Program-made: the position numbers and the translations under genes
Source of the DNA: Rhodobacteraceae bacterium (ex Bugula neritina AB1)
Lineage (GTDB): Bacteria > Pseudomonadota > Alphaproteobacteria > Rhodobacterales > Rhodobacteraceae
Direction of reading: 5' to 3'
Length of the DNA: 64,000 nucleotides
Assembly: GCA_001730095.1 (NCBI GenBank)
Contig: MDLF01000074.1
Coordinates: forward strand, 1 to 64,000
Part shown: positions 42,825-52,852 of the stretch, one piece after another
Numbering within the stretch: position 1 is the first letter of the stretch
Layout: every line of letters begins with the position of its first letter
Notes under the pieces: generated by a model
The model's input: only the letters and a program-made list of their open reading frames with translations
Told to the model about the DNA's origin: nothing
The model's database searches: none

Positions 42825-43517
42825 ATGGCAGAATCTGGCGTAGGCCAAAGGGCGTTGGAACTTTCTGATGTGCAAGGAATTGTTGATGTCATCCAGCTGG
42901 CAGAGAACCTAAAGACTGAAATGCGCCATAGCTGGCTTTCAAACGGCAGACAGGAAAGCGTGGCAGAGCATACATGGCTGATGACGATTGCTGCAGTGTT
43001 AATGTCACCCTATCTCGAACATCCCGTAGACTTAGGTCACACACTTAAACTGATAGCCCTGCATGATATCGCCGAGGCGATTACAGGGGATATTCCGTAT
43101 TTTGAGGAAAGCTCTCGCAAAGATACCAAGCTCCAGGACGAAGCCGAAGCCATGAAACAGATGCAGGCAATGCTTCCCAGTGCCTCTGGAGAACTGCTGC
43201 TGGCACTTTGGCGCGAATACGAAGACTGCGAGACCCCTGAAGCTAAGTTCGCGAGGGCGCTCGACAAGCTGGAGGTACAGCTCCAGCATAATCTGGCGGA
43301 CATGCAAACCTGGACGGAACAGGAATTTGGTCTCGTATATACCAAGATGGACGCTGAATGCGCATATGACGCCTCTCTGAGAGCCCTTCTGGCAGTCATC
43401 AGGTCAAGAGCGGAACACAAGATGATACAAGCCGGACATGACCCATCAGCGATAAAGGCAGCCGCAACTTTAACGAAAGTCACATCTGACGAAGCCCCGG
43501 AAATACCCAGGGCTTGA
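42825..43517 (+). CDS. HD-domain phosphohydrolase (YfbR/HDDC2-like 5'-deoxynucleotidase)
   Basis: This 230-residue protein has metal-binding HD residues: His49 (ESVAEHTW), His80-Asp81 (IALHDIAEAITGDIP) and Asp147 (FARALDKLEV), the same order as in YfbR and HDDC2 nucleotidases that dephosphorylate dNMPs. MRHSW (33-37) matches the conserved basic/aromatic site before the first His. Codon use is less GC-rich than in neighbouring genes and it follows a decayed recombinase, suggesting horizontal acquisition. GGGAGA lies upstream of the ATG. Substrate is inferred from the family only. Confidence 0.85.
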   Translation: MAESGVGQRALELSDVQGIVDVIQLAENLKTEMRHSWLSNGRQESVAEHTWLMTIAAVLMSPYLEHPVDLGHTLKLIALHDIAEAITGDIPYFEESSRKDTKLQDEAEAMKQMQAMLPSASGELLLALWREYEDCETPEAKFARALDKLEVQLQHNLADMQTWTEQEFGLVYTKMDAECAYDASLRALLAVIRSRAEHKMIQAGHDPSAIKAAATLTKVTSDEAPEIPRA

Positions 43518-43533
43518 CGAGACTGGCCCCAGT

Positions 43534-43567
43534 AAAAAAGCCCCGGCGATGAGGCCGCGGCTTTTTC
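43534..43567. terminator. Bidirectional terminator between the HD gene and pdhC
   Basis: AAAAAGCC (43535-43542) pairs with GGCTTTTT (43559-43566) with further GC pairing inside. It has T runs on both strands. Confidence 0.85.
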
Positions 43568-43591
43568 TGTTCTTGTGATGTCGCGGCTTTC

Positions 43592-44902
43592 TTAGGCCAG
43601 CATCACCATCGGGTTTTCCAGGTTGTCGACGATCGCTTTCAGCAGATCTGCCCCCAGGGCGCCGTCGATGACGCGGTGGTCGACCGACATGGTGACGCTC
43701 ATCACTGTGGCGACCTTCAGCTCGCCGTCGGCGCCCACCACAGGTTTCTTGACGCCTGCGCCCACTGCCAGAATGCCTGCGTGCGGCGGGTTCACGATGG
43801 CGTCGAAATTGTCGATGCCAAACATGCCAAGGTTGGAAATGGCAAAGCTGCCGCCCTGGTATTCATGCGGTGCCAGCTTGCGGTCTCGGGCGCGCGACGC
43901 CAGGTCTTTCATCTCTGCCGAGAGCGTCGAGAGCGATTTTCTGTCGCTGTCCTGCAGGACCGGGGTGAACAACCCACCCTCGATGGCGACGGCCACGGCC
44001 ACATCGGAGGCTTTCATTTTCAGCACCCGGTCGCCGGCCCAGACGGCGTTGGCGTCCGGCACTGCCTGCAGCGCCAGCGCAACCGCCTTGATGATGAAAT
44101 CATTGACCGAGAGCTTCACGCCGCGGCTCTCAAGCTGCTTGTTCAGCTGGGCGCGGAACGCCAGCAGCGCATCCAGCTGGATATCGCGACGCAGGTAGAA
44201 GTGCGGGATGGTCTGCTTGGCCTCGGTCAGGCGGGCGGCGATGGTCTTGCGCATGCCGTCCAGCGAGACTTCCTCGTAGGCACGGGTTTCATACATGCGG
44301 GCGACCATATCGGCGGAGGGGCCTGCGGCCGGGGTGGGCGACGTAGCAGGCGCTGCTGCGGCAGGTGCCGGAGCGGAGGCGGGTGCGGCGGCCTGCGGTT
44401 GCGCGTCGATCACATCGGCCTTGACGATGCGGCCCTTGGGGCCGGAGCCTTTGATCTGGCTCAGGTCCAGGCCCTTGTCCGCGGCGATGCGGCGCGCCAG
44501 GGGTGAGGCGAAAATACGGCTGCCATCGGATGCTGCCGGTGCCGCCGGGGCAGGAGCCGCCGTGGCAGGAGAGGGGGTGGCTGCGGGCCCCGGCTCTGCT
44601 GCCGGTGCGGCTGGTGCTGCGGCTGCGGCAGGCGTGCTGCCGATGGCATCTGCGCTTTCGCCGTCTTCCAGCAGCACGGCGATGGGCGTGTTCACCTTCA
44701 CGCCTTCAGCGCCTTCGGCGATCAGGATCTTGCCAACCACGCCTTCGTCCACGGCTTCAAATTCCATGGTGGCCTTGTCGGTTTCGATCTCGGCGATCAG
44801 GTCGCCAGAGGAGACGGTGTCGCCTTCCTTGACCAGCCATTTGGCAAGGGTGCCTTCCTCCATGGTGGGAGAAAGCGCGGGCATCAGGATTTCAGTGGGC
44901 AT
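43592..44902 (-). CDS. pdhC: Pyruvate dehydrogenase E2, dihydrolipoamide acetyltransferase
   Basis: This 436-residue protein forms the core of the pyruvate dehydrogenase complex. Its one lipoyl domain (about 1-80) has the lipoylated Lys43 in ETDKATMEF. An Ala/Pro-rich linker, a peripheral-subunit-binding domain (about 133-168, [34 protein letters not shown]) and the acetyltransferase domain follow, with the active-site motif [11 protein letters not shown]. It is third in the pdhA-pdhB-pdhC operon, 15 bases after pdhB. Confidence 0.96.
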   Translation of the reverse strand: MPTEILMPALSPTMEEGTLAKWLVKEGDTVSSGDLIAEIETDKATMEFEAVDEGVVGKILIAEGAEGVKVNTPIAVLLEDGESADAIGSTPAAAAAPAAPAAEPGPAATPSPATAAPAPAAPAASDGSRIFASPLARRIAADKGLDLSQIKGSGPKGRIVKADVIDAQPQAAAPASAPAPAAAAPATSPTPAAGPSADMVARMYETRAYEEVSLDGMRKTIAARLTEAKQTIPHFYLRRDIQLDALLAFRAQLNKQLESRGVKLSVNDFIIKAVALALQAVPDANAVWAGDRVLKMKASDVAVAVAIEGGLFTPVLQDSDRKSLSTLSAEMKDLASRARDRKLAPHEYQGGSFAISNLGMFGIDNFDAIVNPPHAGILAVGAGVKKPVVGADGELKVATVMSVTMSVDHRVIDGALGADLLKAIVDNLENPMVMLA

Positions 44903-44917
44903 ACTTCTCGCGCTCCC

Positions 44918-46294
44918 TTACCGGTAGGTCACTTGCTTCACGGCTGCGACCACCTCATCCGTGGTGATCAGCGCGTGGCGTTCCAGGTTGGCGGCATAGG
45001 GCATCGGGACGTCCTTGCCGGTGCAGGTCACAACCGGCGCGTCCAGATAGTCAAACGCCTGCTGCATCACTTCTGACGCGATGTAGCTGCCAACGGAACC
45101 TTGCGGCCAGCCTTCCTCGACGGTCACCAGACGATTGGTTTTCTGGACCGAGGCAATGACAGTGGGCAGATCCATCGGGCGCAGGGTGCGCAGGTCGATG
45201 ACCTCGGCTGAGATGCCGTCCTCTGCCAGTTTGTCGGCGGCTTCCAGCGCGTATTTCATGCCAATGCCAAACGAGACGATGGTGGCGTCAGAACCTTCGC
45301 GCCAGATCCGGGCCTTGCCAAACGGCACGGTGAAATCATCCAGTTTCGGCACTTCAAAGCTTTGGCCATAGAGGATTTCATTCTCCAGGAAGATCACCGG
45401 GTTGTTGTCGCGGATTGCGGTTTTCATCAGGCCCTTGGCGTCGGCGGCCGAGTAGGGCATCGCCACCTTCAGGCCCGGGATCTGCATGTACCAGGCGGCA
45501 TAGTCCTGGGAGTGCTGGGCGCCGACACGGGCGGCGGCGCCGTTGGGGCCGCGGAACACCATGGGTGCGCCCATCTGGCCGCCGGACATATACAACGTCT
45601 TGGCCGCCGAGTTGATGATGTGGTCAATCGCCTGCATGGCGAAGTTGAAGGTCATGAACTCGACAATCGGGCGCAGGCCGCCAAAGGCAGCACCGGTGGC
45701 AATGCCAGCAAAACCGTGTTCGGTGATCGGGGTATCGATCACCCGCTTGGCGCCGAATTCGTCCAACAGGCCCTGGCTGACCTTATAGGCGCCCTGGTAT
45801 TCGGCGACTTCTTCCCCCATCAGGAACACGTCTTCGTCCCGGCGCATTTCCTCGGCCATGGCGTCGCGCAGGGCTTCACGCACAGTGGTCTGCACCATCT
45901 CGGTGCCTTCCGGGTAATCCGGTTCCAGGGTCACCGAGGCAAGCGGTTGGGGCGCGGCAGCAGCGGCGGGGGCTGCGGGCGCCGCAGGTGTCCCGGCCGC
46001 CGGCGCTTCGCTGGCAGCGGGCGCAGCAGATGCGGTGGCATCGTAGCTTTCGCCGTCTTCCAGCAGCACGGCGATGGGCGTGTTCACCTTCACGCCTTCG
46101 GTGCCTTCACCGATCAGGATCTTGCCGACGGTCCCTTCGTCCACGGCTTCGAATTCCATCGTGGCCTTGTCGGTTTCGATTTCGGCGAGGATATCGCCAG
46201 AGCTTACGGTATCGCCTTCCTTGACCAGCCATTTGGCCAGGGTGCCTTCCTCCATGGTCGGCGACAGGGCGGGCATCAGGATTTCAGTTGCCAT
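44918..46294 (-). CDS. pdhB: Pyruvate dehydrogenase E1 beta subunit with N-terminal lipoyl domain
   Basis: This 458-residue protein has a lipoyl domain at 1-80 (Lys43 in ETDKATMEF), an Ala/Pro linker and then a transketolase-like E1 beta domain ([40 protein letters not shown]...). A lipoyl domain on E1 beta is an alphaproteobacterial feature. The lipoyl-coding DNA is very similar to that of pdhC, including identical blocks. It is 16 bases from pdhA. Confidence 0.96.
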   Translation of the reverse strand: MATEILMPALSPTMEEGTLAKWLVKEGDTVSSGDILAEIETDKATMEFEAVDEGTVGKILIGEGTEGVKVNTPIAVLLEDGESYDATASAAPAASEAPAAGTPAAPAAPAAAAAPQPLASVTLEPDYPEGTEMVQTTVREALRDAMAEEMRRDEDVFLMGEEVAEYQGAYKVSQGLLDEFGAKRVIDTPITEHGFAGIATGAAFGGLRPIVEFMTFNFAMQAIDHIINSAAKTLYMSGGQMGAPMVFRGPNGAAARVGAQHSQDYAAWYMQIPGLKVAMPYSAADAKGLMKTAIRDNNPVIFLENEILYGQSFEVPKLDDFTVPFGKARIWREGSDATIVSFGIGMKYALEAADKLAEDGISAEVIDLRTLRPMDLPTVIASVQKTNRLVTVEEGWPQGSVGSYIASEVMQQAFDYLDAPVVTCTGKDVPMPYAANLERHALITTDEVVAAVKQVTYR

Positions 46295-46310
46295 GTCTTG
46301 TTCTTCCCTC

Positions 46311-47300
46311 TCAGGCGTAGATGTCGGTCCAGAGTTCGTCCAGGGCGGGCTCGGGGCTTTCCTTGGCGAAATCTGCGGATTTGTTGACGATCTCCTTGAT
46401 CTCCTTGTCGATCGCCTTGAGATCCTCTTCGGTGGCGTGCTTGCCGGTCAGCAGCATCTCGCGGACCTGCTCGATCGGGTCGCGCTCCTCGCGCATTTTC
46501 TGGACCTCTTCGCGGGTGCGGTACTTGGCCGGATCCGACATGGAGTGGCCGCGGTAGCGGTAGGTTTTCACCTCGAGGATGTAGGGCCCATTGCCGCTGC
46601 GGCAGTGGGCTACGGCGCGCTCGCCGGCGTCTTTCACGGACAGGACATTCATGCCGTCCACCGCTTCGCCCGGAATGCCGAACGCCTTGCCGCGTTCCCA
46701 GATCTCGGCGCTGGAGGTGGACCGCTGCTGGGCGGTGCCCATGGCGTATTGGTTGTTTTCAATGACGAAGATCACCGGCAGCTTCCACAGGGCGGCCATG
46801 TTGAAAGTCTCGTAGACCTGACCCTGGTTGGCGGCGCCATCGCCGAAATAGGCAAAGGTCACGCGGCCGTTGTCTTTGTATTTGTCGGCAAAGGCCAGGC
46901 CTGCGCCCAGTGGCACCTGAGCGCCGACGATGCCGTGGCCGCCATAGAAATGTTTCTCTTTCGAGAACATATGCATGGAGCCGCCCTTGCCCTTGGAATA
47001 GCCGCCCTCGCGTCCGGTGAGTTCGGCCATCACCCCGTCGGGGTTCATGCCGCAGGCCAGCATATGGCCGTGGTCGCGGTAAGAGGTAATCCGCTTGTCG
47101 CCATCCTCGGCTGCGGCCTCGAGACCCACAACAACCGCTTCCTGACCGATATAGAGGTGGCAAAAGCCCCCGATCAGCCCCATGCCGTAGAGCTGGCCCG
47201 ATTTTTCCTCGAATCGGCGGATCAGCAGCATCTCGCGGTAGTGTTTTTTCAGTTCTTCGGCAGAAACGTTTGGTTTCTTAGCGCTTTTTCTAGCGGCCAT
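46311..47300 (-). CDS. pdhA: Pyruvate dehydrogenase E1 alpha subunit
   Basis: This 329-residue subunit binds thiamine diphosphate. The ThDP motif is [31 protein letters not shown] (GDG...NN). The phosphorylation-loop-like segment [20 protein letters not shown] is present. ATG 47300 follows GGGAGC; a longer frame starting at 47345 is not needed. It is first in the pdh operon, reading leftward. Confidence 0.96.
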   Translation of the reverse strand: MAARKSAKKPNVSAEELKKHYREMLLIRRFEEKSGQLYGMGLIGGFCHLYIGQEAVVVGLEAAAEDGDKRITSYRDHGHMLACGMNPDGVMAELTGREGGYSKGKGGSMHMFSKEKHFYGGHGIVGAQVPLGAGLAFADKYKDNGRVTFAYFGDGAANQGQVYETFNMAALWKLPVIFVIENNQYAMGTAQQRSTSSAEIWERGKAFGIPGEAVDGMNVLSVKDAGERAVAHCRSGNGPYILEVKTYRYRGHSMSDPAKYRTREEVQKMREERDPIEQVREMLLTGKHATEEDLKAIDKEIKEIVNKSADFAKESPEPALDELWTDIYA

Positions 47301-47667
47301 GGTGGTCAGCTCCCCCTGAAGGCTAGATAGTTTAGTGTTAAACAAATTGATAGCCGGTTTTGACGCGGCTGAATAGTGTTATTCTGCCGCGGGGTGAAGC
47401 AGGGGTAAAGATCCGTGGCAGGGCGCGTAAATCTACAACAATTAGCGGTTGCTGCAGGGCGCGCGCACGCTGGCCTAGCGCGCGCCGCCGACCCGGAGTC
47501 CCGCGCTACAAAGGCGGGGCGGAGCGATTGTCTCTACGGGAAATTTTATTGGCTTCAGTTATGGCGTCCTGCCGGGCAGGATGGGCTATGCCGCCGCAAA
47601 GGCTCGGTTGCTGGAAATGCCCTGCTGCCGACTTCTGCGCGGCCGGCGGCAATATCTGTAGGACAGA
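47301..47667. other. Intergenic region between pdhA and ftsB
   Basis: 367 bases without a convincing gene. A hairpin GCGCGCGC (47459-47466) with GCGCGCGC (47478-47485) is present. The right part lies just after the ftsB stop; the left part should hold the pdhA promoter. Confidence 0.45.
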
Positions 47668-47967
47668 TCAGCGGATCACGATCTCGTCCGCGCGGACGAG
47701 ACCGAGAACCGTGCGTGCCTGTTCGTCGAGGAGGTCGAGGTCGAGGTAGTCGTCGGACAGGCGGCGAGTCAGGTTTTCCATCCCGCCAATGCGGGACTGG
47801 AGACGGCCGAGATCGTGCTGAAGTTCTTCTGCTTCGGCCTTGATCTCGACCCGCCTGAACAGACCGAAGTCGCCCTGCACCGCCGCAAAGGTGAAGTAAG
47901 CGCTGAGCGCAAATGCGATGGCAAAAAAGGCGATGGCGCCCAACGAAGGGCGGTTGCTTAGGGTCAC
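47668..47967 (-). CDS. ftsB: Septum formation initiator, FtsB/DivIC family
   Basis: This 99-residue protein has one N-terminal membrane helix (about 10-30) followed by a coiled coil (RRVEIKAEAEELQHDLGRLQSRIGGMENL) and a short conserved tail (DLDLLDEQARTVLGLVRADEIVI). FtsB bridges FtsQ and FtsL in the divisome. The location upstream of pdhA is usual in alphaproteobacteria. Confidence 0.9.
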   Translation of the reverse strand: MTLSNRPSLGAIAFFAIAFALSAYFTFAAVQGDFGLFRRVEIKAEAEELQHDLGRLQSRIGGMENLTRRLSDDYLDLDLLDEQARTVLGLVRADEIVIR

Positions 47968-48136
47968 TTTGGAGGTGCCTGTATGTTACTGCTTACGTTG
48001 TATTTTGCACCGTTTGCCGGCGTCTGAAACCACTATGCCACAGCCGAATCGGCTTGGGAATCCCAAAACTGTCCACAGGGGCGATTTTCTGGACCTGAGC
48101 CTGAGCCAATGCACAGGTCCGGCAGATGCGGGGCGG

Positions 48137-49279
48137 TCAAAGGATCATGTCCTGCAGTGCTTTGGGATGGTTGGTGATCTGCTCATAGCCGCTGTCGGTG
48201 ATAATGAAGCTGTCGCCGACCTGAGCACGGAATGTGTCGGTCGAGACGGAGCCGTCGACCGCAAAAACCATGCCGGGCTGCAAAAGGGTGGTGTCGCCGG
48301 TCACCAGCTGCGGGCGTTCCAAGAAGCTGAAGCCGGTGGCACGGCCGCAGCGGAACGGGTAACTGAAGCCTGCGTCCTGGATCACTTCGGCATAGGCACG
48401 ATGCACCGCCTGCGCCTCGACGCCGGGGCCGAGAACGTCCAGCGCGGCCTTCTGGCTGGCAACGGCCACGTCGTAGATGCGGGCTTGTTCGGGGTCTGCC
48501 TCGCCAATCCAGAAGGTGCGGTCAAACCCCAGTTTGAAGCGGTGGAAATTGGTCATGCCGCAAAAGCAGAGGAAGACGGGTTCTCCCTGCTGCATGACGC
48601 GGGTGGAGGCGCGGTGGTGGGTTTTTGTTATGTCGCGACCGGATGCCATGATCTGCAGAAAATGGGTGGCGGGGGACATGTTGGCGTCGCTGTAATGGGC
48701 GCGCAGCAGATCCGCAGCGCTGCGGGTGCCAGCCTGGGAGGTGGCGATGGCGACTTCGAACTCCGGCACGCCTGCGGCTATGGCGCCGCGGCCTGCGGCC
48801 ATCATGGCACCTGCAACCTGGCCTGCGTGGCGGGCCAGCTGAAGCTCCTCTGCCGATTTGATCATTCTGAGACCGGAGAGCGCCGGGACGATGCTGGTGA
48901 TGTCCTTGCCCCCGGCAAGGTCATCAACGCAGGTGCGCACCATCGGCGGCATGTGGTCAGGCTCCAGCGCGATGCGGGCAGCGCCGGCCACGGCGCCGGG
49001 CAATTCGGCGCGCCACTCGGCGCCTTCACCGTCGTTCCAGGCTGCGATACGGTCCACATGGGCCACTTCCTCGGCCATCACCACATCGATCACCGGGGTG
49101 ATCAGCAGGGATTGCCCGTCGCGCGGGATCACAAGAATGGTCGGGCGGCCAAACTCCATATGCAGATAGTCGTAATAGCCGGTCAGGTAATAGACGCTGT
49201 CGTCATCGGTGATCAGAGCCACGTCAATCGCGGTCTCTTCCATTTTCTGCCGCAGGCGGGTCATGCGTTCCTGAAACAT
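48137..49279 (-). CDS. M24-family (creatinase/aminopeptidase P-like) protein lacking the metal site
   Basis: This 380-residue protein has a creatinase N-terminal domain (about 1-130) and a pita-bread C-terminal domain (about 145-380). M24 metal ligands are poorly conserved. FDRTFWIGE keeps only part of the Asp pair, GRATGFSFLERP has Arg where the ligand His is normal, and DGSVSTDTFRAQVGDSF replaces the usual E...E region. It is therefore more likely a creatinase-type or other non-metal hydrolase than a prolidase. Substrate is unknown; neighbours (ftsB, pgk) give no clue. Confidence 0.8.
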   Translation of the reverse strand: MFQERMTRLRQKMEETAIDVALITDDDSVYYLTGYYDYLHMEFGRPTILVIPRDGQSLLITPVIDVVMAEEVAHVDRIAAWNDGEGAEWRAELPGAVAGAARIALEPDHMPPMVRTCVDDLAGGKDITSIVPALSGLRMIKSAEELQLARHAGQVAGAMMAAGRGAIAAGVPEFEVAIATSQAGTRSAADLLRAHYSDANMSPATHFLQIMASGRDITKTHHRASTRVMQQGEPVFLCFCGMTNFHRFKLGFDRTFWIGEADPEQARIYDVAVASQKAALDVLGPGVEAQAVHRAYAEVIQDAGFSYPFRCGRATGFSFLERPQLVTGDTTLLQPGMVFAVDGSVSTDTFRAQVGDSFIITDSGYEQITNHPKALQDMIL

Positions 49280-49362
49280 CCCGGTGCCTCCCTGATCCGG
49301 ATTTCTGAGATCGACGCTAGAGGCAAGCTGTGGCGTGCGGCAAAGGTTTTATTGTCCCAAGA

Positions 49363-49395
49363 CAAAAAAACGCCCCGGCGGGAAGGCCAGGGCGC
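49363..49395 (-). terminator. Terminator of pgk
   Basis: On the minus strand GCGCCCTGGC pairs with GCCGGGGCG, followed by seven T. Confidence 0.88.
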
Positions 49396-49422
49396 GATGC
49401 TGCGCAGGGCAGGGCCTGCGGT

Positions 49423-50613
49423 TTACTGGTCCAGCGCCGCGACGCCGGGGAGCTCCTTGCCTTCCATCCATTCCAGAAAGGCGCCGCCTGCCGTGGAAAT
49501 ATAGGTAAAGTCGCCCGCCGCACCGGAGGCATTGAGGGCCGCCACGGTATCGCCGCCGCCGGCAACCGAGATCAGCTGACCGGAGCGGGTCATCGCCGCC
49601 GCCTTGAGCGCTGCGGCGTTGGTGGCGGCGTCGAAGGGTTCCAGTTCAAACGCGCCCAGCGGGCCGTTCCAGATCAGGGTTTTGCTGTTTTCGAACACCT
49701 GGTTGATGCGGGCCAGGCTGTCGGGGCCTGCGTCCAGGATCATACCATCCTCGGGGCATTGGTCGGCTGGCAGGATCTCATGTTCAGCGTGGGCTTCAAA
49801 TTTCTTTGCCACGACGATGTCGGAGGGCAGGATGATCTCGCAGCCTGCGGCCTCAGCCTTGGCGAGGATTTCGGCGGCGGTGTCTTTCATGATGCGCTCG
49901 GCCAGCGAGATGCCGACCGGCAGGCCCTTGGCGACCAGGAAAGTGTTGGCCATGCCGCCGCCGATCACCAGGTGGTCGACCTTCTCGATCAGGTTGCCCA
50001 AGAGCTCCAGCTTGGTGGAGACTTTGGCACCGCCGACAACGGCAGTCACCGGGCGCTGGGGCTGGCCCAGGGCGCTTTCCAGGGCTTCCAGTTCGGCCTG
50101 CATCAGACGGCCGGCGCAGGCGGGCAGCAGGCGGGCGATGGCCTCAGTCGAGGAATGCGCGCGATGGGCGGCGGAGAAGGCGTCGTTGCAGTAGACCTCG
50201 CCCAGGCGCGCCATGCCGGCCGCCAGTTCGGGGTCGTTCTTGGTCTCAGCCGCGTGAAAGCGGGTGTTTTCCAGCAGCAGCACCTCGCCCGGCTGCAGGG
50301 CATCTGCGGCAGCTTCGGCGCCGGCACCGATGCAGTCGGCGGCAAACAGCACCTTGGTTTCAAAGGCCCGTTCCAGCGTCGGCACCAGCTGGTTCAGCGA
50401 CAGATTCTCGCGGCGTTCGCCGCCGGGACGGCCAAAGTGGGCCAGCAGGATCGGCTTGCCGCCGGCGGCCAGAATGTCGGCCACAGTGGGAGCGATGCGG
50501 CGGATGCGGGTGGAGTCGGTCACCACGCCGTCGACGATCGGCACGTTGATATCCACACGCACCAGTACGCGCTTGCCGTTCAGGTCCATGTCGTCGAGTG
50601 TTTTCCAGCCCAT
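49423..50613 (-). CDS. pgk: Phosphoglycerate kinase
   Basis: This 396-residue enzyme transfers phosphate between 1,3-bisphosphoglycerate and ADP. The N-terminal signature is [16 protein letters not shown], followed by [19 protein letters not shown] and [12 protein letters not shown]. The nucleotide loop is in [17 protein letters not shown] and GGGDTVAAL. Length is standard. It is divergent from the cyclophilin pair. Confidence 0.97.
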   Translation of the reverse strand: MGWKTLDDMDLNGKRVLVRVDINVPIVDGVVTDSTRIRRIAPTVADILAAGGKPILLAHFGRPGGERRENLSLNQLVPTLERAFETKVLFAADCIGAGAEAAADALQPGEVLLLENTRFHAAETKNDPELAAGMARLGEVYCNDAFSAAHRAHSSTEAIARLLPACAGRLMQAELEALESALGQPQRPVTAVVGGAKVSTKLELLGNLIEKVDHLVIGGGMANTFLVAKGLPVGISLAERIMKDTAAEILAKAEAAGCEIILPSDIVVAKKFEAHAEHEILPADQCPEDGMILDAGPDSLARINQVFENSKTLIWNGPLGAFELEPFDAATNAAALKAAAMTRSGQLISVAGGGDTVAALNASGAAGDFTYISTAGGAFLEWMEGKELPGVAALDQ

Positions 50614-50752
50614 CGTGAGCGTCCCCTATGATGAAAGTGCAGGTAAATCCGCGCGTTGTTTCGGGGGTTTTTACGCATCAGTCAATGCTCCCTTGGCATT
50701 TGGCGGCGCTGCCCTTACTTATCTGTGCAAATTTCGACGACAGGAGGGCCAG

Positions 50753-51259
50753 ATGGCCGACATTAAAGATCCCGAAAACACCGTCATCATTGAGCTGAAA
50801 GACGGCAATGTTGTTATCGAACTGCTGCCCGATGTGGCGCCCAAGCATTCCGAACGCATGAAGGAACTGGCCCGCGCCGGCGAATATGACAATGTCTGTT
50901 TCCATCGGGTGATCGACGGCTTCATGGCGCAGACCGGCGATGTGGCCAATGGCGACATGGAAGACGGGTTCAACATCCGTATGGCGGGCACTGGCGGCTC
51001 TGATCTGCCGAACCTGCCGGCTGAATTCTCCAAGCTGCCGCATGACCGGGGGACCCTAGGGGCTGCGCGCTCTGCCAACCCGGACAGCGCCAATTCGCAG
51101 TTCTTCATCAATTTCAAGGACAACCACTTCCTGAACGGCCAGTACACCGTTTACGGCCGTGTCATCGAAGGCATGGAGCATGTGGATGCAATCACCAAAG
51201 GCGAGCCGCCTGCGAACCCGGACCGGATGATCTCGGTCAAGGTTGCTGCGGATGCTTAA
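50753..51259 (+). CDS. Cytoplasmic cyclophilin-type peptidyl-prolyl isomerase
   Basis: This 168-residue cyclophilin has the catalytic FHRVIDGFMAQTGD and SANSQFFINF segments and GQYTVYGRVIEGMEHVDAI. It has no signal peptide. ATG 50753 has AGGAGGG upstream. It overlaps the next cyclophilin gene by eight bases, so the cytoplasmic and secreted paralogues are expressed together. Confidence 0.93.
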   Translation: MADIKDPENTVIIELKDGNVVIELLPDVAPKHSERMKELARAGEYDNVCFHRVIDGFMAQTGDVANGDMEDGFNIRMAGTGGSDLPNLPAEFSKLPHDRGTLGAARSANPDSANSQFFINFKDNHFLNGQYTVYGRVIEGMEHVDAITKGEPPANPDRMISVKVAADA

Positions 51260-51800
51260 GCGCCTGTCTCTGGTGGCGCTGCTGGCAGCAGGGCCTGCCT
51301 TTGCTGCCGGCCTGGAGGTCCAGGTTGAAGGCGAAGCCAATGGCACCATCAAGATCGACCTCTTTGAGGATGTGGCGCCCAAACATGTGGAGCAGATCAC
51401 CGCGCTGGCGGCAGAAGGCCAATATGATGGCGTGGTGTTCCACCGGGTGATCGACGGCTTCATGGCGCAGACCGGCGATGTCGAGTTCGGCCGGATCGGC
51501 GGCGACATGAGCTATGCCGGGCGCGGCGGTTCCAGCCGTCCGGATCTGCCTGCGGAATTCTCGGATCTGCCGTTCGACCGCGGTGTGGTCGGCATGGCGC
51601 GCTCGCAAAGCCCGAACAGTGCCAATTCGCAGTTCTTCATCATGTTCGATGCGGGCCATTTCCTGAACGGCCAGTACACGGTTGTCGGCAAGGTAACCGA
51701 AGGCATGGATGTGGTCGACGCCATCAAGCGCGGCGCCGGCAACAACGGTTCGGTGGTCGGACAGCCGGATGCGATGACCAAGGTGACCGTGACCGAGTAA
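51252..51800 (+). CDS. Periplasmic cyclophilin-type peptidyl-prolyl isomerase
   Basis: This 182-residue cyclophilin has a signal peptide (MLKRLSLVALLAAGPAFA). It contains FHRVIDGFMAQTGD, SANSQFFIMF and GQYTVVGKVTEGMDVVDAIK. It is a tandem paralogue of the preceding gene, with long stretches of similar DNA. The ATG at 51252 lies inside the end of the upstream gene; an in-frame TTG at 51243 is less likely. Confidence 0.92.
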   Translation: MLKRLSLVALLAAGPAFAAGLEVQVEGEANGTIKIDLFEDVAPKHVEQITALAAEGQYDGVVFHRVIDGFMAQTGDVEFGRIGGDMSYAGRGGSSRPDLPAEFSDLPFDRGVVGMARSQSPNSANSQFFIMFDAGHFLNGQYTVVGKVTEGMDVVDAIKRGAGNNGSVVGQPDAMTKVTVTE

Positions 51801-51825
51801 TCCGGTCCTGTTTCGGAAAACGCAC

Positions 51826-51862
51826 AGGCCCGCGCCCGAAGATCCGGGGGCGGGCCTTTTTT
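51826..51862 (+). terminator. Terminator of the cyclophilin pair
   Basis: AGGCCCGCGCCC pairs with GGGGGCGGGCCT and is followed by six T. Confidence 0.9.
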
Positions 51863-51953
51863 GCGGCCTGCGCTGACAGGCGATCACAAGCCCGTGCTTA
51901 CCTCTGTTCCCGGCGTCTTTGCTTCCTTTTAATGACGTGGGGAGGTGAGAGCC

Positions 51954-52743
51954 ATGTTCAGAAGCTTGCTGGTGTGCATGACGTTGCTGCTGCCGTGGAG
52001 TGTGAAGGCTGATCCGCAGGTCTGGCAGAAGGAGTGGCCGCAGACCGACTTTAGCCGCAGCAGCGTGCCTGACTGGACGCAGATTCGCTCAGGCGGGGTG
52101 CGCAAAGACGGCATTCCGGCGCTGGACAGGCCGCAATTTGTCGAGGCCCCAGAAGCGCGAAATCTGAAGCCACGAGAGCCGGTGATCACCCTGGAACTGG
52201 AGGGTGCTCCTGCGCGGGCGTATCCGCTGCGCTATCTGACCTGGCATGAGATCGTGAATGATGTGGTGGCGGGGGTGTCGCTGGCGGTGACCTATTGCCC
52301 GCTGTGCAATTCGGCGGTGAGTTTTGACCGGCGCACGGCGGTTGGCACGCTGAGTTTCGGTGTCAGCGGCAAGCTGCGGCATTCAGACATGGTGATGTAT
52401 GACCGCGAAAGCCAGAGCTGGTGGCAGCAGGCGACCGGTACAGGCATCGTGGGCCGACTGACTGGCACGCAGTTGAAGACACTGCCCAGCTGGGTCGAGA
52501 GCTGGCAGCCGCGCCTGGCCGCTGGAACGGCTGGCCAGGGAAGGTGAAATCCGTGACGCCGGACTGGTGCTGAGCTGGCGGTCAGGACAGGCGTCAGCGC
52601 TGGACACGGGGCGGCTGGCGCAGGGGCGCGACATCGGGTCTGTCCGGGTGCGCAACGCACAGGGTCTGGATGTGGCACATGACATCATCTTCGCCTTTGC
52701 CTACCACGCCTTTTGGCCGGACGGTCGCTGGATGGTGAAATAG
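51954..52743 (+). pseudogene. DUF3179-family protein gene with internal out-of-frame deletion
   Basis: The first frame (51954-52547) has a signal peptide (MFRSLLVCMTLLLPWSVKA) and the DUF3179 N-terminal two thirds: YLTWHEIVNDVVAGVSLAVTYCPLCNSAVSFDRR and GKLRHSDMVMYDRESQSWWQQATG. After PSWVESW it runs into unrelated residues and stops. The family C-terminus continues in another frame (about 52506-52743): RAWPLERLAREGEIRDAGLVLSW, GQASALDTG, GSVRVRNAQGLDVAHDIIFAFAYHAFWPDG. The usual middle segment (roughly 80-100 residues between these blocks) is absent. A single deletion with frame change explains this. GGGGAGG precedes ATG 51954. Confidence 0.75.
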
Positions 52744-52774
52744 CCGCGCTGCGGGGAAGCGACGCAGACACAAG

Positions 52775-52805
52775 AAACGCCACGGGGGCAGCCCCGCGGC
52801 GTTCT
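52775..52805. terminator. Hairpin between the convergent DUF3179 and bactofilin genes
   Basis: AACGCC and CGGGG pair with CCCCG and GGCGTT around a four-base loop. T runs are poor, so termination efficiency is uncertain. Confidence 0.55.
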
Positions 52806-52852
52806 GGTGGTCTCTGTCAGACCCGGCCTTGTCCGGCCAGGCCTGTTACGGT

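Noticed and set aside
42074-42892. 272-residue minus-strand frame over the 9-bp repeats
   Set aside because: Its Cys/Ala/Pro-rich CAPCAPCAP stretch is just the reverse reading of the GGCGCAAGG repeats. The plus strand gives real recombinase motifs.
45362-49504. Long plus-strand frames antisense to pdhA, pdhB and the M24 gene
   Set aside because: Each is fully covered by a well-supported minus-strand gene and shows no domain or start signal.
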